DNA from: Branchiostoma floridae
Lineage: Eukaryota; Chordata; Leptocardii; Amphioxiformes; Branchiostomatidae
Length of the DNA: 64,000 nt
Assembly: GCF_000003815.2 (NCBI RefSeq)
Contig: NC_049995.1
Span: 8,813,802-8,877,801 of the forward strand
Reading direction: 5' to 3'
The number at the start of each line of letters is the position of its first letter. Within the stretch, counting starts at the first letter, position 1. This document shows positions 12,301 to 27,300 of this stretch, one piece after another. A program made the position numbers and the translations under genes. Under the pieces are notes generated by a model that had not been told where the DNA came from, did not search any database, and saw only the letters and a list, made by a program, of their open reading frames with translations.

Positions 12301-15300
12301 TGGTTATAAGGGTGTTTGACTCAAAACCAAGAGGTCCTACGTCAAAGTGTGCAAAGATTCTAACACTCAGGTACATTTACATGTTTTACCCTTACCAAAG
12401 GCACAAATTTCATTCTGTTGAGTTTTAGTAGTGGAAAAAAGCTCCTATTTCATTTCAGACTCTAAAGACTGGTAATACACAAATGCAAGTGAGACACCAT
12501 TATGGCAGACACCATTGATTGTCATGATACTGTAGATATGAACATAAAAAATAACATGTAAGAAAATGCTGCAGATGATACTGTAAATGCAGAAATGTTC
12601 GCGGTGGATTAATGTTTTTTCGTGGTGACCACTTCACCGCAAACTTGAAACCACCGCGAACATTTTTCTATAATGGTATTAGACTGCAGTCTATGGTGTT
12701 ACTGCGAAATTAAAACCACCGCGAAAAGTCATTTTTCCTGCTACCGCGAAATTAAATCCCCGCGAACTTAAATGCATTTACAGTTTCTGTATTGTAACCA
12801 GTTTTTAGTTAGACCTCTTCTTGATGCTGAAATGTTGGTGCCTGTTAAGTACTTACCCTGTCCTTGGTGCTATGTAGGCATGATATGGAAAAAAGGTGTT
12901 TTAAGTTCCTCTTACATTCCACAAGGAAGTATCAAAGATCTGGTACTTTAAATTCCTTTATGTTGTGCATCATATCTTATAAAAGATGGTGAATGGACAT
13001 GGTCAGAGCTAGAAGAAACTAAAAGTGTCCTGAAATTGTAACCTTATGTTGCTAAGTCTTTGATAACATAGCTTAATATAATGATACAAGTTATCGCTTT
13101 ACTTCCTTCCAAAAGGCTCCAGACAAGTTTGCTTTTGGTGGCTGCAAGTTCCAAATCAAGAAGTGCAAGGAGTCTACGGGTCGTGTTGTGATGTGGAGAA
13201 CTGGCATCATGAACAGTTTCACCATGGAGGCAACCTTCTGTGGGACTGAGAAGTTAGGGAGGTGAGTTCTGCTGCAGTTCTGTTTGATTCTGATAGGGGG
13301 AGTTGGTGCATTATGAACAGTTTCACCATGGTGGCAACCTTCTGTGGGACTGAGAAGTTAGGGAGTTGAGTTGTGCTGCAGTTCTATATGATTCTGATAG
13401 GGGGAGTTGGTGCATCATGAACAGTTTCACCATGGAGGCAACCTTCTGTGGGACTGAGAAGCTAGGGAGGTGAGTTCTGCTGCAGTTCTATTTGATTCTG
13501 ATAGGGGGAGTTGGTGTGTCATGAACAGTTTCACCATGGAGGCAACTTTCTGTGGGGCTGAGAAGTTATGAATTTGAGTTCTGCTGCAGTTCTGTATGAT
13601 TCTTTTAGGGGGAGCTAGTATTTATCATAGCCAGGCCATAGGGATTAAGAATTTTTTTAATGTCTATGTGTCTGTTTGTGTGAGTTTCTGACCCACATGA
13701 AGTTTGCCATGTTTAATTTTCTGTGGACAGGGAAGTTAGAAAGGTAACATGCATTGGCATAATACCGGTCGATTAAAAATAGTGGAACTTAAAGAGATCT
13801 ACACATGCAACAATAGTTATTTCTGAGGTATGCACACTTCAGACATCTAGGTGTCCAATACATAATTTACAAAGCATCGATAACAATGCATTCGAAGACA
13901 ACAAGGCCACAAGTTTTCAGGTCATTTTCGGGGCAGGCGAGCTCGTCGTGGGACAAACACACTGTCACGTTCATCGCCAGATTTGTAGATAATAATCACA
14001 TGTGCTCACGGCACAAGACGAGCATGAATCAACAGCAATCTTGAATTTCTTTTGGTGACCTACAACTCGTGTAAAAGTGTGAGGAACCGTTCGGATTATC
14101 GCCCCCCGGAAATTTCTTAACGGCATGAATGGGTCAAATTGAACGTACGCCGCCATTTTCCCGCCATTTTTAATGCTACGGCCAGCAGTAAAGTTTTACG
14201 TCATAGCGGTTGTGACGGACCAAAATTAAATGAAAATTCTTGTCAGTATACGCCCATTTTCTCATGACTTTTTGTATGCTCATGCAGATTTTTGTTTTGT
14301 GCAACTACTAACAGGAAAGACAGGAACAACAGAGGATGTATAAAGGTACATAGCGGCAGTTAATTGTGCCGTGTTTCGTTCGACCGGTATAGTGCACCCC
14401 CTTCCAACCACGCGCCCGTTCTCCGTGCAATTCCGCGGTGTGTTCCAATTACGATATTATGTTTTTAGCAGGACCAGAGAGACAAAATAATTTACACAGA
14501 AGAAGTGGCAAAGGTAAGCTGTAACAGCAACATGTAACTGGAGAAAATGATGCGTTGATCATTTGCCAAATTAGCATTGCTTGAGAAATTGCAGTAAACC
14601 GACCGGTATTATGCCAATGGATGTTATGTCTCTTGCAGTTCTTTATGATTCTGCTAGGGAGAGCTGCTGTTTGTACTCATAATTACTTGTATTGTTTTTG
14701 TCACATTTGCGTGTGTGTCTGTCAGTTGTGTGTGTTTTTAGGTTTGGGTCTTGAGAAAAGGGATATACTTTTACTCTAATGTTTGTTCATGTACTATATA
14801 TGTAGAGTACTAATACATCAAGGATATTTATATATAGAACTAACTCCATACTGTACACTCTAACTTACTACCGCTGCCAGTGTGTTAAAAAAGAGGAAGG
14901 CAAATTTCCGAGTCCAGAAGGAACCTGAGGTCAGGCCAGGTCAAAGGTTAGAGTTCGCACAAAAGGGGCTGCATGAAATGTTTCCACATCTTTTGAAGCA
15001 AGTTCATTGTCAGCATGTTATTTTTTGTAAGCAAAATGTGCACAGAACAAATAGTATAGGAAAATTTTCTTTCAAATATTGTCACTGAAAAAAATATTTC
15101 GGGCACCAGAAATTTTTGTCAAACTTGAAGTCTTTAATTTTTGTTTGTGATAATATCTTTTGGATTAAACACAAGACTTGTAGAAGTTTTGACTTGCACA
15201 CTGTGAGTAAGGGTGTTCAACTCACATGGTAAGCAAGACCTGGACAACTACACAGTCACAGTAACTGCACTACTTTAAGTCTTCTTCACAGGGTGTAAAA

Positions 15301-18300
15301 TACACCTTGATTGTTGGTAAACAAATCCTTACCGAAACATGTTCTTGTTTGTTTTTCTCAGCGGACCTCCCAGGCACTTCAACATTAAGGATTTCCAAGA
15401 CATCGGCAAGACATTTTGTGAGGTGGTACTGGACTATGTTAAGACCAAGGAGAACAAAAGGTATCAAATTTTACTCTTGCCCATGTAATACATAAAAGCA
15501 ACATGGAAAGACAGACAAAACCCAATAGACTATAAAGTAGTTCCTCTATTATGCAAAGTCAATCACACCTTGATCAGACTTTGTATCATTGTGTTCTGTC
15601 TGTTGATAATCATACTATACTCAGGAACTGACACGTCACATCACTCACATGATCCTGCAGTTATACAACAAACCAGTAGGGGGCTCTGCTGTGTAGTACA
15701 ACTGGTTTGCCACAAAATAGCCATTTCTCTAATGCTCTGTAACAGCTGGGTTGTGACACATTTTTTTTGTCTTTTGCAGCAGGCAAATAGCAATGATGCT
15801 GGACCTGACTCAATGCATCACTCACTTGATCCTGCAGTTATACATCAAAGCAATAGGGGGCTCTGCTGCATAGTAACATCTGGTTTACCTTTGTCTTTTC
15901 CTGTAAACAATCAGCGATGGTCCTGGAGCTGACGTAGGACATCACTCACTTGATCCTGCAGTTATACAACAAACCAGTAGGGGGCTCTGCTGCATAGTAA
16001 CAACTGGGTTGCCTTTGTCTTTTCCAGTAAACAATCTGCGATGATCCTGGACCTGACGCGGCACATCACCCACATGATCCTACAGAAACGCGACATGATG
16101 CCGACCAACCAACCAGACCTTAACGACAACAACAGCGACAACGAAGAGCTCAGCGACGATGAAGAGAAAGAGAAAGGTAAACAACAATTTTATTTGTTTA
16201 CAGAACCAAATGTTTATAAATTCTATGGCTGCACCAATTTATTTTCTTAGATCTTGAACATTTTCATGTCAAAGGGAAAATTTAGTAAGAGTAGAAGACG
16301 AAAAATGCCTGGAAAAATTAGCTGAATAAGATAGGCTGATAGCCATCGAAAATTTGGAGGTATGTACCTATGCCTTTGAAAACCTTCACTGTTGGAAGAA
16401 TATAGTAGTAACTGAAAATATTCAGTCTTTGAAACTGTGCGTTTAAAGGCCTAAACCTTTCTCTCAAACTCTGTTTTTGTATTGTTACTACGGCATTATT
16501 TTTATAATCCAAGGACCAATGGATTAAAATTGTGTGGCTTAAGGGAATGGTAACGTAAAATTTAATTGTACATTTGCTGTTCGTATTGTAGCATTTTACA
16601 TAGTAGTAGTGATGGTATGATAAATATGACCTAAAATTTTGCATGCTGCATGATTGGGATTAGAACTAGTTCCAGAAGACACAATCTCTGTCACAAAGTA
16701 TGCAACACACTTGCAAGTAGAAGAAAGTTCTGAAAATGACAATGAAGAGGCAACAAACCATGGTATGTATAATGTTGGGCAGATATCATCATTTCCATTT
16801 TTCACATTTCATGATAATTTGATTTCTGTCCAATGACATGAATCTTTACTCACACATTTGGCCTCTTGCATGCTCACATTATGGATAAAAGCAATACAAA
16901 ACCCTCTGGAAGAGTGTATGGAAAACACACCTACAGTAGCTGAATTACCCATGGAACTAGAGGATCCTAGTAGTCCTGCCTATTACTTGGGTCTCCGTGT
17001 AGAACCACCCACTACTGACATGTGTCCGGATTTGGATAACATGTTTGATGATGTTGAAATTCAACCCAACAAAGGTAGGGTATTGTATAGGAGAGTTCTT
17101 TTAACACAAAATTACCTGTTACCAAAAGAAAACCATACCCTCCAAAATGTAGTCCTTCTGTTACCATTCTTAACTAAAGCTGAATGATGATTGGAGATGC
17201 TTTTTCTGTCACCAATTGTGTAAAAAGTATCCTCATATGGTGAGGCTATCACAGGGGTAGGGTGCTGTATGCTTCAGTCACATTTCTATAACTGATATTT
17301 GCACTCTTTTGTAATCACTGTTTCAACTACTAGTACCTAGTACATGTGCTACTGGCCAAATATTCTAAAGTAGACAAATTGCACAGTTTCGGTCTCTAGC
17401 GGGAAGTACACAAGTACATTCCTTGGTTCCATACCTAAGTGTCAAACCTACAAATGTATGCCCCTAAAAGAACCCAACACATGGAATAGTATGGGTGACC
17501 CGGTGTGTTTCACTAAAAAGAGAGTCATATGCATACAGCAAAGCTCCATTGTACTATTACTACCACGAGCTGCATGAGAAAGCATAATTTTTTAACATCA
17601 GTTGAAGATGACTGTTCTTAGACTAGCTTTTTAAGCAATAAATTCCATGTAATGTCTTAACTAACAATTTGGAAAAAAATTCGCTTTTCTTGAATGCTTC
17701 CTTGTACTGGATAAGACAAAGTCGTCCAGTTCAGACCTCTGTCAAAAGTCCAGGAGGAATCTGATGAGGATGAGGAAAGTGACTCAGACTCAGGTAATGT
17801 CTGGTGGTGTCTTCAGAAACTATTGTTGTCACAGTGTATGTGTTTTGTATCTGACCAGGGATTGACATGTTCAAAAATTGTTATACTGTTTTATTCCCAA
17901 GAACTCATTGTCACCAAATATGGTATAGGCTTACCACAAATAGCAGTTACTCATTGACAAGCAACTGCAATAGAATATAAAACTAAAGCTTAGGTTACAA
18001 CCTGCCATAGGTGCAACTGCATGCTGTCTGTGTGCAAAAACGTGGGCAATCTTTTGGGATCGGAAATAATATAGGACGGCCTCTGTACAAAATCCTACAG
18101 AATCTAATGAATTTTGGAGCACGAAGACACACTGCATGCAGAACTTTCTCTGCGTTCGGGCTGCCAATTCACCCCCTGCATGAGTCAATTAGCTCCTGAA
18201 CCTTTAGTGCCAGTCATTTTCTTTGACATTGCCATGCTATTGCACCTTTGTTACAATATATATAATCTAGACTCTATTGGGTACATGTATATTGTAAGGT

Positions 18301-21300
18301 TTATCTCCATCTTTGTGTTTTCACAGAAGAGAAAACGTCCAGTAAACCATCGTCCAGTAGTGACAGAGAAACCAGCAAGTCGAACGTCAAATCAACCAAG
18401 CCGGCAAAGGAGAAGAAATCCAAGGCTGCTCCAAAAGCTGTCCTCCCTCCCCACCTTCTGGAGAGCCCTGAGTACAAGGATGAGAAGGGGAATGTGGATG
18501 TGAACAAGATGATTGAGGCCATGTCAACAGAGACAATTGAGGGGTGCATCCGGTTACTGGAACAGCTGGAGGTGACCAAGACTTTATCAGAATCAGAGTA
18601 AGTGAACATCATGTACTATTTGTTATTGGAAAACTTAATTGAGATTTGCTTTTTTTTTGCAAGGAGTTTATATTTGCTTGATAATGAGACAGGAAAACCA
18701 TGTGCTTGAATTAAAGGCTTTACTCCAAACTTAAGGTATTTGGAATTTCCAAATAATTAGAGGTTTGTAGAACATACAAGTAATTTTTTAAAGATCTATT
18801 GTGTGAGATCTATAAAAACCATCAAAATTGGTGATACATGTACATGTGCATGTACTGTATGGTATACAATCATGGACCATATCATAGATTTATCTGACAG
18901 TGTTTAGTAATTTCGCTGATCAGCACGCACATTTATTACTTGTTAATAACTCTTATCATTCATTTTAATTTTATTTATTGTCTTTTTATCTATTTTATAT
19001 GAGCCTACGGCTATTACAAAAGACTAGTCCTCTGACAGAGACAAAGACAATACAAATGGAATGAATTAGAATATGTGATATTACTTACTGTAACAGTTAA
19101 AATGTATTCTTGAGAGCATCTTGAGTAATTCTCTTACTTATGCATGTATGCACACTGATTTTACCCTACATGTTAAAGACAACAGACATATAAGAATACA
19201 AGATATACTTCTTACTAGGTACTTAGAATGAGTTAGATAGGATTGTTGTACATCTTAAATGATTTGTTCCATGATTGCAGCACAAGTGAAGACTCAGACA
19301 GTGAGTCAGAACCAGAAATGAAGGATCCTCCTAAGAGGAAGAAGAAGAAGAAGAAACAGAAGCGGACCAAGTCCCTGTCAGCCCTACCTGCCATGAACAA
19401 TGTGGAAGACAAGCAGAAACGCAACAAGACAACGGTAACGCTTTCCTTTGATAAATCGTAGAAGTACAGAACGTATAAGAGTATGGGTGGGTACTGGTAC
19501 AGAAAATTTGGCTACAGGTACGGTTCATGTTCCAGAGGATCAGGTCCAGACCTGAGCCTGGACATAATTGTCTGTGAAAACTTGTAAATGGGTGATACTA
19601 AAAACAATGGTTCATTTCTCTACAAAGGAATCTGTTTGATGGAGTATCCGACTTCTATTGGCATTATAAAATCCTATCTCCATACAAACAACACTAATGT
19701 CTTTGTTAATAGACCTAGTTTGACTGTAGAAATTGGTAAAATGGCAATCAACTCTTTTCTACTTCATTCTTGTTATTTTTTTGTGACAGTAAGCCCCAAA
19801 ACATGTGAATGGCTGCCGGCATAATCTGTTCATTTTTGCAATTGGTCCAAAGTCTGGTCCACTGATTTATTCTAGGTCCGTTTTATTCTCGATCAACCAA
19901 CAAAATACGGTTTAAATTTGTACCGGTACCCATTCCGAATTCAGAGCCAACTCAATCTTTTCTTCATCGAATCATGCAATCTTAAATATTTGTCTAATTT
20001 TGTTTGAAGAAAAATTAGTCCTTGTTTTATCAAACTTCAGGAATTCAGGAAAGTAGTGAATTTTGAATAGAAAGTTCCAACCCCTCGCAGTATAGTACAG
20101 TTACTGTTACAGTAATAAATACCAAAATCAGTGTTGTTTTCTTACATGACTACTTCAACAGTTTTCTAATCAAAACACAAATTTTAAAGGACAAAACAAA
20201 GAAGATTCCAAAGACAAAGTACCAGGACATTCCGGATCTGAGAAACTTCCAGAGGAAAACTTCGGAGCGTGAGTGTATCTACCTCGAGCCCGTCCACCTC
20301 GAAATCTACCCCAATTCTCGGGTCGTCTGTAGCAGAGGTCACTCGCGTATGTCATCACGAGAGGCGTGCGCCCACTGTCAAAGATCACGCCAACCGCTGC
20401 GGTATTGGTCACATGATCGCAAACCAACCAAATCTCCCTACGAGCTCAACTGCTACCCGTTCAAGAAGATGAAAAAGAAGGACAGCAAATCCCAGGCTCC
20501 TGATTGGTCGGGGCAGAAAATCGACGTCTCTGATTGGTTGGAGAGAAGGCCGGATACCAGGAAGCTCCGGATGACTCCATCCACTCCCTCTCCACGATCT
20601 CACTACAGTTGTGACGAGGTGCAAAACTTGAGATGTCTTGGGAGAAGGCATCTTGGAGTTGTACTGACCTCTCGTCATCAGGCAAAAGGGAAGGAAGACC
20701 ATGATGGACTGTCAACATCTCAAGACTGTCATGAAGATGCCCCTCCAGAAGATGGGCAAACGTCTTCCAAGGTGTCATCCACAAGTGGTGAAACTGAAAG
20801 TGTGGAGGACTCAGAATCAGGACTGAGTTCTTCAAGTAGGAAGAAACAAGCTGCTGAAGACACAGCTCCTTCTATCTTGAGGAACCCTTTACTGCAACAC
20901 CAAGGAGTCTACAAGGAGAAGAATCTTCAGCCTTTTGTCCTTGAAGGACAACATGTGGGTCCTCAAGAGAGTTCAACGAGGAAATCCAGCATCAGGAAAG
21001 ACAACCAATCACCAAACATTCCTCCTGTACCTCCTAACACAGCAGAAATGCTCACACTGTGTCCCACACTGACCACGCAAGAGCTTCTTAGTTATGAGGA
21101 ATATTTGTACCCAGCTTCTAACACAAATACCTCAGATGGCAAGTTTCAGACCCAAATTAGGGAAGATGCAACAACAAGCAAAGAGCCTTCAAAGCCTTTG
21201 GAACCAGGCAAGAAGTTGAGTCATGGCAAGACAGATTCAAAACTACTTGTAAGATTGAAGGAAGGCTCAAGACCTAGTCGTGGTGTAAACACAAATACTA

Positions 21301-24300
21301 TGAATGGCAAATTTCAAGCTCAACATCCTGAAAATCTGACTACATGCATAGAGCTATCACAGTCATCGGAACCAGCCAAGAAGTTGATTCACGATAAGAA
21401 AGATCCAAAATCAATCATAAGATTGAAGGAGGGATCAAGGTCTGTTTGTGAGTCTTCAGAGCCACTCAAGGAACCAGCCAAGAAGTCAAGTTATGACAAG
21501 AAAGATCCAATACCAGTTGTAAAATTGAAGGAGGGTGCAAAATCCATCTGTGGTTCAGGAACAAATAAATCAGTTGGAATACAAGCTGCAACTTGCAGTG
21601 CAAGCTTTTCTTCAACAGAAGTTATAATTTCTGACAAACACAACCCTGTGTCTAGCAGGGATGAAAGTCCTGGGAAGAAAAATGACATTTCAGAAGATTG
21701 TCATCAACACTGGAAAGAATATGCAGGCTACGAATGGGATGCCACACCATGGCCCGAAAGTGCAGCATACGAATACGCTGCTCAAGATAGTTGCGCTGAA
21801 CCTGCTGCGTGCGAATGTGGGGCTGCTTTCTGCTCTGGCTGTGCCGTGAGTATTAGTCATCTAATAGCTGATTGTTTATTGGCTGGTGCTAAATTTTCAA
21901 ATGTTTAGATTTTGAAAGTGAGCAGCCAATAAGCAGCCATGGCTATTAGATAGCTAATAATCGGGCATAGCAGTTTTTTTCCAGCCTTTTTTCCAATTTT
22001 TTTTCTTTCAAAACAGTTCTAACACTAATTGTGATAAATTTCAAGAGCAATACAATCATGGAATTTGTTGTAGACTATAGATTCTTTTTTCAGGTTGTAT
22101 TGTGATTCAGCAGTAAATTTTATTATATCTTTTCCAAGGGTTCTGGGTCATACAATACACCTTTCTCATGCAGCGGCCATGATAGATCAGAACCGAGGCC
22201 AATGTGGCAAACAAAAGACTGTCCATCATAATTAGCGGTTCAACCAATGATAGCATGGCAATTAGGAAATCAACCAATAAGAGAAAGGCTGCATATCCAT
22301 GGATTATTTGCATTGTTTATATTTTGCATCTCTTAAGGGACTATGGGATCAGTCTACGCTACTCTAAATTTCTACATCTTTTGGTGCATAATACTAGTTA
22401 TAATGTTTATTATTTGATCTTATATTGTGAAAATTTGTGTGGTGTGGGGGAAAACTAAACGGGAGCTGTTTTAAGAAATAAGTTTTATCTGTTTGCCTCA
22501 TTGATCTCGTTTTTGATTTATCATGGCCGCCATGTGAGAAAGGTGTATAAAAACTTTTACCTTTTGCTGATTTTTACCAACAAGCGGACTTTTGGTCCTT
22601 TTCTTCCTATTTTCAGACCCCGCCCTCCACCAATGTGAAGATTCCGAGGTACCCGCCGTTCGTGAATCGCTACGCCAACCGGAGTAACCATGGGATCCCC
22701 ATCTTTTCTCAGGAGAGACTGCAGGAGAGAGCACAGAAGGTGGGATGGAAGGAATAATAGAGGGAAAGAGGGAGAAGATAAAAAGGAAAGGAAAGAAGGG
22801 AAATGTAGACATACATGTGCAGCAGGAAAAGGGTGGGGATTGAGGGAGGGATGAATTGAATGTGCAAAAGAAAAAGAAAAGATGGGAGGGAAAGAATAAA
22901 AGGATGGAGGAAGAAGAGAAAAGGTCATTTGGAAGTAAGAAATCAAATGAGTGCATTCAAGGGCAAGTAATTATAGAAGTATATATCATACATACATTGT
23001 ATATCAGGGAATGATCAATAAGAAATGTATCACAAAAGTGCTTGCTTCCGTGCAAATGAAGCCTCTTCTTTTTAGTATGTCTCTTTTTATGGATACTTTT
23101 TCTTTAACCATAATTATAACTCTCCTTGGTATGCTGGTAACTTACATTGTGGCTACAGATTGTATAACATCAACTCTTGTTATTCCGCCTAGTACCATAT
23201 GATATTGCCACATCAAAAAATATCTTTATATAGGCTGCCTAAAGATTGCCTTGAACACATAATGAAGTTTATTATACAAAAGTACCTCAGGATTATCACA
23301 GATGGTGCATTGGTACGTACTGTAAATGCAGAAATGTTCACGGTGGTTTAATGTTCACGGTTTTCACGGTGGCCACTTCCCCATGAACTTAAAACCACCG
23401 CGAACATTTATCCATGGCAGTGCATGCTGCTACTGTGATACCACGAAATTAAATCCCTGTGAACTTAAATGCATTTACAGTACATGTATCTTTAAATCAC
23501 TTTTTTGAATTTTTGTGTATTTCTCATTGGGCAGTATTATGGCACCTGGTGGAATTATAAAAGTTGATGTTAAACCCTAACCTTTAGTACATGGCCCTGG
23601 TTTTGACTCCCTGCATCTGTTACTTTATTTTCCCTCCATTCCATCTTCCTTAGTCCCTAGAAAAGCAAAAAGCAGCCCTTAGACTGCGGCAGTTTCTGAG
23701 ACAACAGTACCCTCCTGGTGCTTGGACGTGTGTGAGTTAGTTAGTGGTTAGTTCCAGGTGTTAATGAAGGGGGTAAGGATAAAGGTTTAAGGTCTTTTGT
23801 TACAGGTGTAAGGAGATAAGGCTTGGTACATTGCACTCATCATACATTGTACACTTCAATAGTAGTGGTTTATTTAAGAATTTTAAACACCTTCAAGCAA
23901 TGGTTAGTTGCTACTTAATAAGATGTGTTTAAAGTATCCATTCATGTTCAGTTCCTGTTATTTGCATTGTATTTGCATTTGCAAGAAAACATTACAACTG
24001 AGTTATCCCTGTCCTTGGTACTGAAATGTAGGGCGGTATAATATTTGCCATCACTTTAAAAAAAATCAACTTTAATTCTTCTTTTTTTAGCAAAAATTCT
24101 AGTACAAAAGTACAAAATCTAGCCTTTTCATTTTTTTCTTCTCCTACATATTATTTTGATTATCTATATCAGAAGAAAAGTGGCGGTTTGTAAGTTGCCA
24201 ACAAATTACCCCTGTAACACGAATTAACAAGACTTCACCCCCTTACCCAAACTCCTTTGTAAAGTTTTTAGTCCCACAGACAAAAGTAGCAGCACTGAGG

Positions 24301-27300
24301 TCATATTGAAATCTCAGAAACACACACACACACAGAAGGGTGTATGAACTGATCAGAAGTACAATTAAAGATACACTTCTAAGTCACCAATATGGTGAGT
24401 TCCCAGCCATAAACAAAAGATGTTCCTAACTATTCTTATTGTTTTCCCCAGCAGAGAGTAGAGGAGAAGGAGAAGACCAGACCGGATGACAGACAGCAGA
24501 CTGCCAATGTCTATGTGAGTTGTTTTTTTTGTAGTACGTTATAAATAAATCTTTCCAAAACTTTCCCTGCCTTTTCATGTTGTCAGTCATGTTGTTCAAT
24601 CTTCTGTTACTGACTGCAGTCTGTTACTGACTGCAGTAATTTAGCAGTTTCGAACTTCAAACAGCAAAAATGGTTAACATATTCTTTGTATCTCAAATGT
24701 ACATGTACATGTTTATGTATGCATTGTAAACTTTTAGTTGCATTGATAAGGAAATAGTATGTTACGGCATGCTATAGCAAAAGCTGCACTTACAAAATTT
24801 GTATACCAAATGACTGAGCAAAATGCTCTTTATCAGAGTACAGCTCATTTTCAGTTTTGTACATGAGTATGGTGTTAGGTCTCGATAATTTTTTTCTTTT
24901 CTAATCCTTTTTTCCATGGGGCTGTGAAGTGCACATTTATGTACCGGTAGGTACAGTTTTGTTGTCAATATTTGATTGTAAAAGAGGCAAGACGTGTACA
25001 ATATGAATGGTGAGGCCAGTATTCACCTCCCCCATTGCTGGGATGTAGAAATGTGACACTGCTTAATTGTTTTATCCAGTATGCTGATGAGGACAACTAC
25101 AAGCGGTTCCAGTCCTGGATGTCCATGAGTCGAGCGGTGCAGGCACAGAAACAGAAGAGTTCTCAGGACATCCGTAACACATTCAGACTGGCACTGTCGG
25201 GGCAGCCTGATGTGTTCAAGCACAGCTACACACATGCAGGTATGTTTGTTCATACACGATACACATGTACACACACACATAGCACACACACACAACATCC
25301 ATAATACATTCAGACTGGCATTGTTGGGACAGACATATGTGTTCAAACACAGCTACACACATGCGGGTTGGTGTGTTTGCACTTACACACATCATACACA
25401 CACACACACACACACACACACTAGCACACACACACACATGCACACACACACATGCACACACAGGGCAGCCAGATGTGTTCAAACACAGCTACACACATGC
25501 AGGTTGGTGTGTTCACACTTACACACATCATACACACATACACATAGTTAAGTCCTTCCCGCACCACCTAGTCCATAGTGCGGTGCCTATCTCCATTTCA
25601 ATAGCCATTAGACCACACAATTTTGTGCAATCACTACAGCTAGTAGGTGGCTGATAGTGGTGCGTGTTCAACTTCCAAGTACCATGATACTCTTTCCCAA
25701 GAATCAATGTTAAGTGCTAAGCAGATGAAGCAGTATGTACAATTTTCATGTTATGACTTGGTCACTAAAAAGCTGACTTTCCTGTGACATTGTCCTGTTG
25801 TTTGTGCAGGGTCCATGCCTCCGGTGTCGCTCCAGTCAGAACAGCTGGTTCACATCGGACCTGAGATCAGATCTGTGGAGCCTAGACTGAACCAAGCAGC
25901 TTATCCCGTCAACAAACCATTCAATGAAGACAGGTTAGTTAGTTAGTTTGTTATCAGTAACCCAGACTGAACCAAGCAGCTTATCCCGTCAACAAACCAT
26001 TCAATGAAGACAGGTTAGTTAGTTAATTGTCATCAATAACCTAGACTAAACCAGGCAGCTTATCCCATCAACAAATCATTCAACAATGAAGACAGGTTAG
26101 TTAGTTATCAGTAACCAGACAGGTTAGTTAATTATCAATAACCTAGACTGAACCAGGCAGCTTATCCCACCAACAAACCATTCAACAATGAAGACAGTTT
26201 AGTTAGTTATCAGTAACCAGACAGGTTAGTTAATTATCAATAACCTAGACTGAACCAGGCAGCTTATCCCATCAACAAACCATTTAACAATGAAGACAGG
26301 TTAGTTAGTTATCAGTAACTCAAGAACATCTTGAATGATTTTTGGTATGTAGTTATGTGTTAGGAAGAAAAAGGTCAAGGCCAATTTTCAGCCACCTAGT
26401 ATGTGACCTTGGTACTGTAGCAGAACTTTTTGTGTCTTTTAACCTGACCATGCTATGGTCTTGACTTTTTGTTGACAGATAGCTTGTGATGTAAGGAAGA
26501 AGAAACATATTTTTGGGCCCCTAGCAGCTTGCTCTGGTTGAGAATGTTTTAGACTATTTACCACATATTATAGTTTGTGGTATTTTGTCGTGTTTCTAAA
26601 TTGTTTCCCTTATTTCCAGTGAGTTCAGTATAAGCAGTGATGACTCAGAGAACCAGAGGTTTAAGATCCCTATGGCGGACCTGAAGAGCCCCTACCAACG
26701 GGACATGTTCCCTCAGCAGTGGGGGGAGGGCCACGCAGCGAGGCCACCTACTCATGGAAGAAGGTACTGCAACACTTGACACAGCCATACATACACACTG
26801 TATTGCCCATTTCAAAGATTAGAATATGTGCACCTTTCACAAGAACTTCAAAGTTTCTGTCTGGATATAGTTTTTAATCTTCAGTTCAAACTTGGTGTTT
26901 TACAAAATGTATACGCCATGAGGCAGTTTACCAAGTATTCATAAAGTGCAAACTAATTTTGCTGAGACTTGCTGTTTTAGTCATTTTATATCATAGTTTC
27001 AGCTATCATAATATATTATGTTGATAATAGAACATTCAGGTATATTAAGATATACCAAGTAGCAATTACTCAAGCAACTGGATATGATTTTTTGAACAGT
27101 CAGACGTTTCAGGTAGCACCTACTGACTTTTTTTCAGTGACACTGAGCAAAATCTGTAACAGTTGAAAAGCAGGTTTTAAACCCTAACTGTGAATTGACA
27201 CCATATAGATAAATGAACTAAACATTTTTGACATTTGCTTTTCTCCCAGGGCTGGGGTGTCCCCTCGAGCTTCAGCTGACCAGAACCAGGTCATCAGGGT

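Noticed and set aside
14881-14929. Possible CCP exon ([16 protein letters not shown]) with CCAG acceptor and GTCAGG donor
   Set aside because: Its outgoing phase is incompatible with exon 12, while exons 11 and 12 join perfectly without it. No conserved motif.
20349-21908. A separate 519-residue gene starting at the ATG at 20349
   Set aside because: The frame is open upstream to an acceptor at 20189 that joins exon 18 in phase 0, and it runs past a good donor at 21846 into intron.
22498-22956. Minus-strand ORFs rich in Phe/Ser/Pro
   Set aside because: They are shadows of CCP exon 20 and of a purine-rich GGGAAGA stretch.
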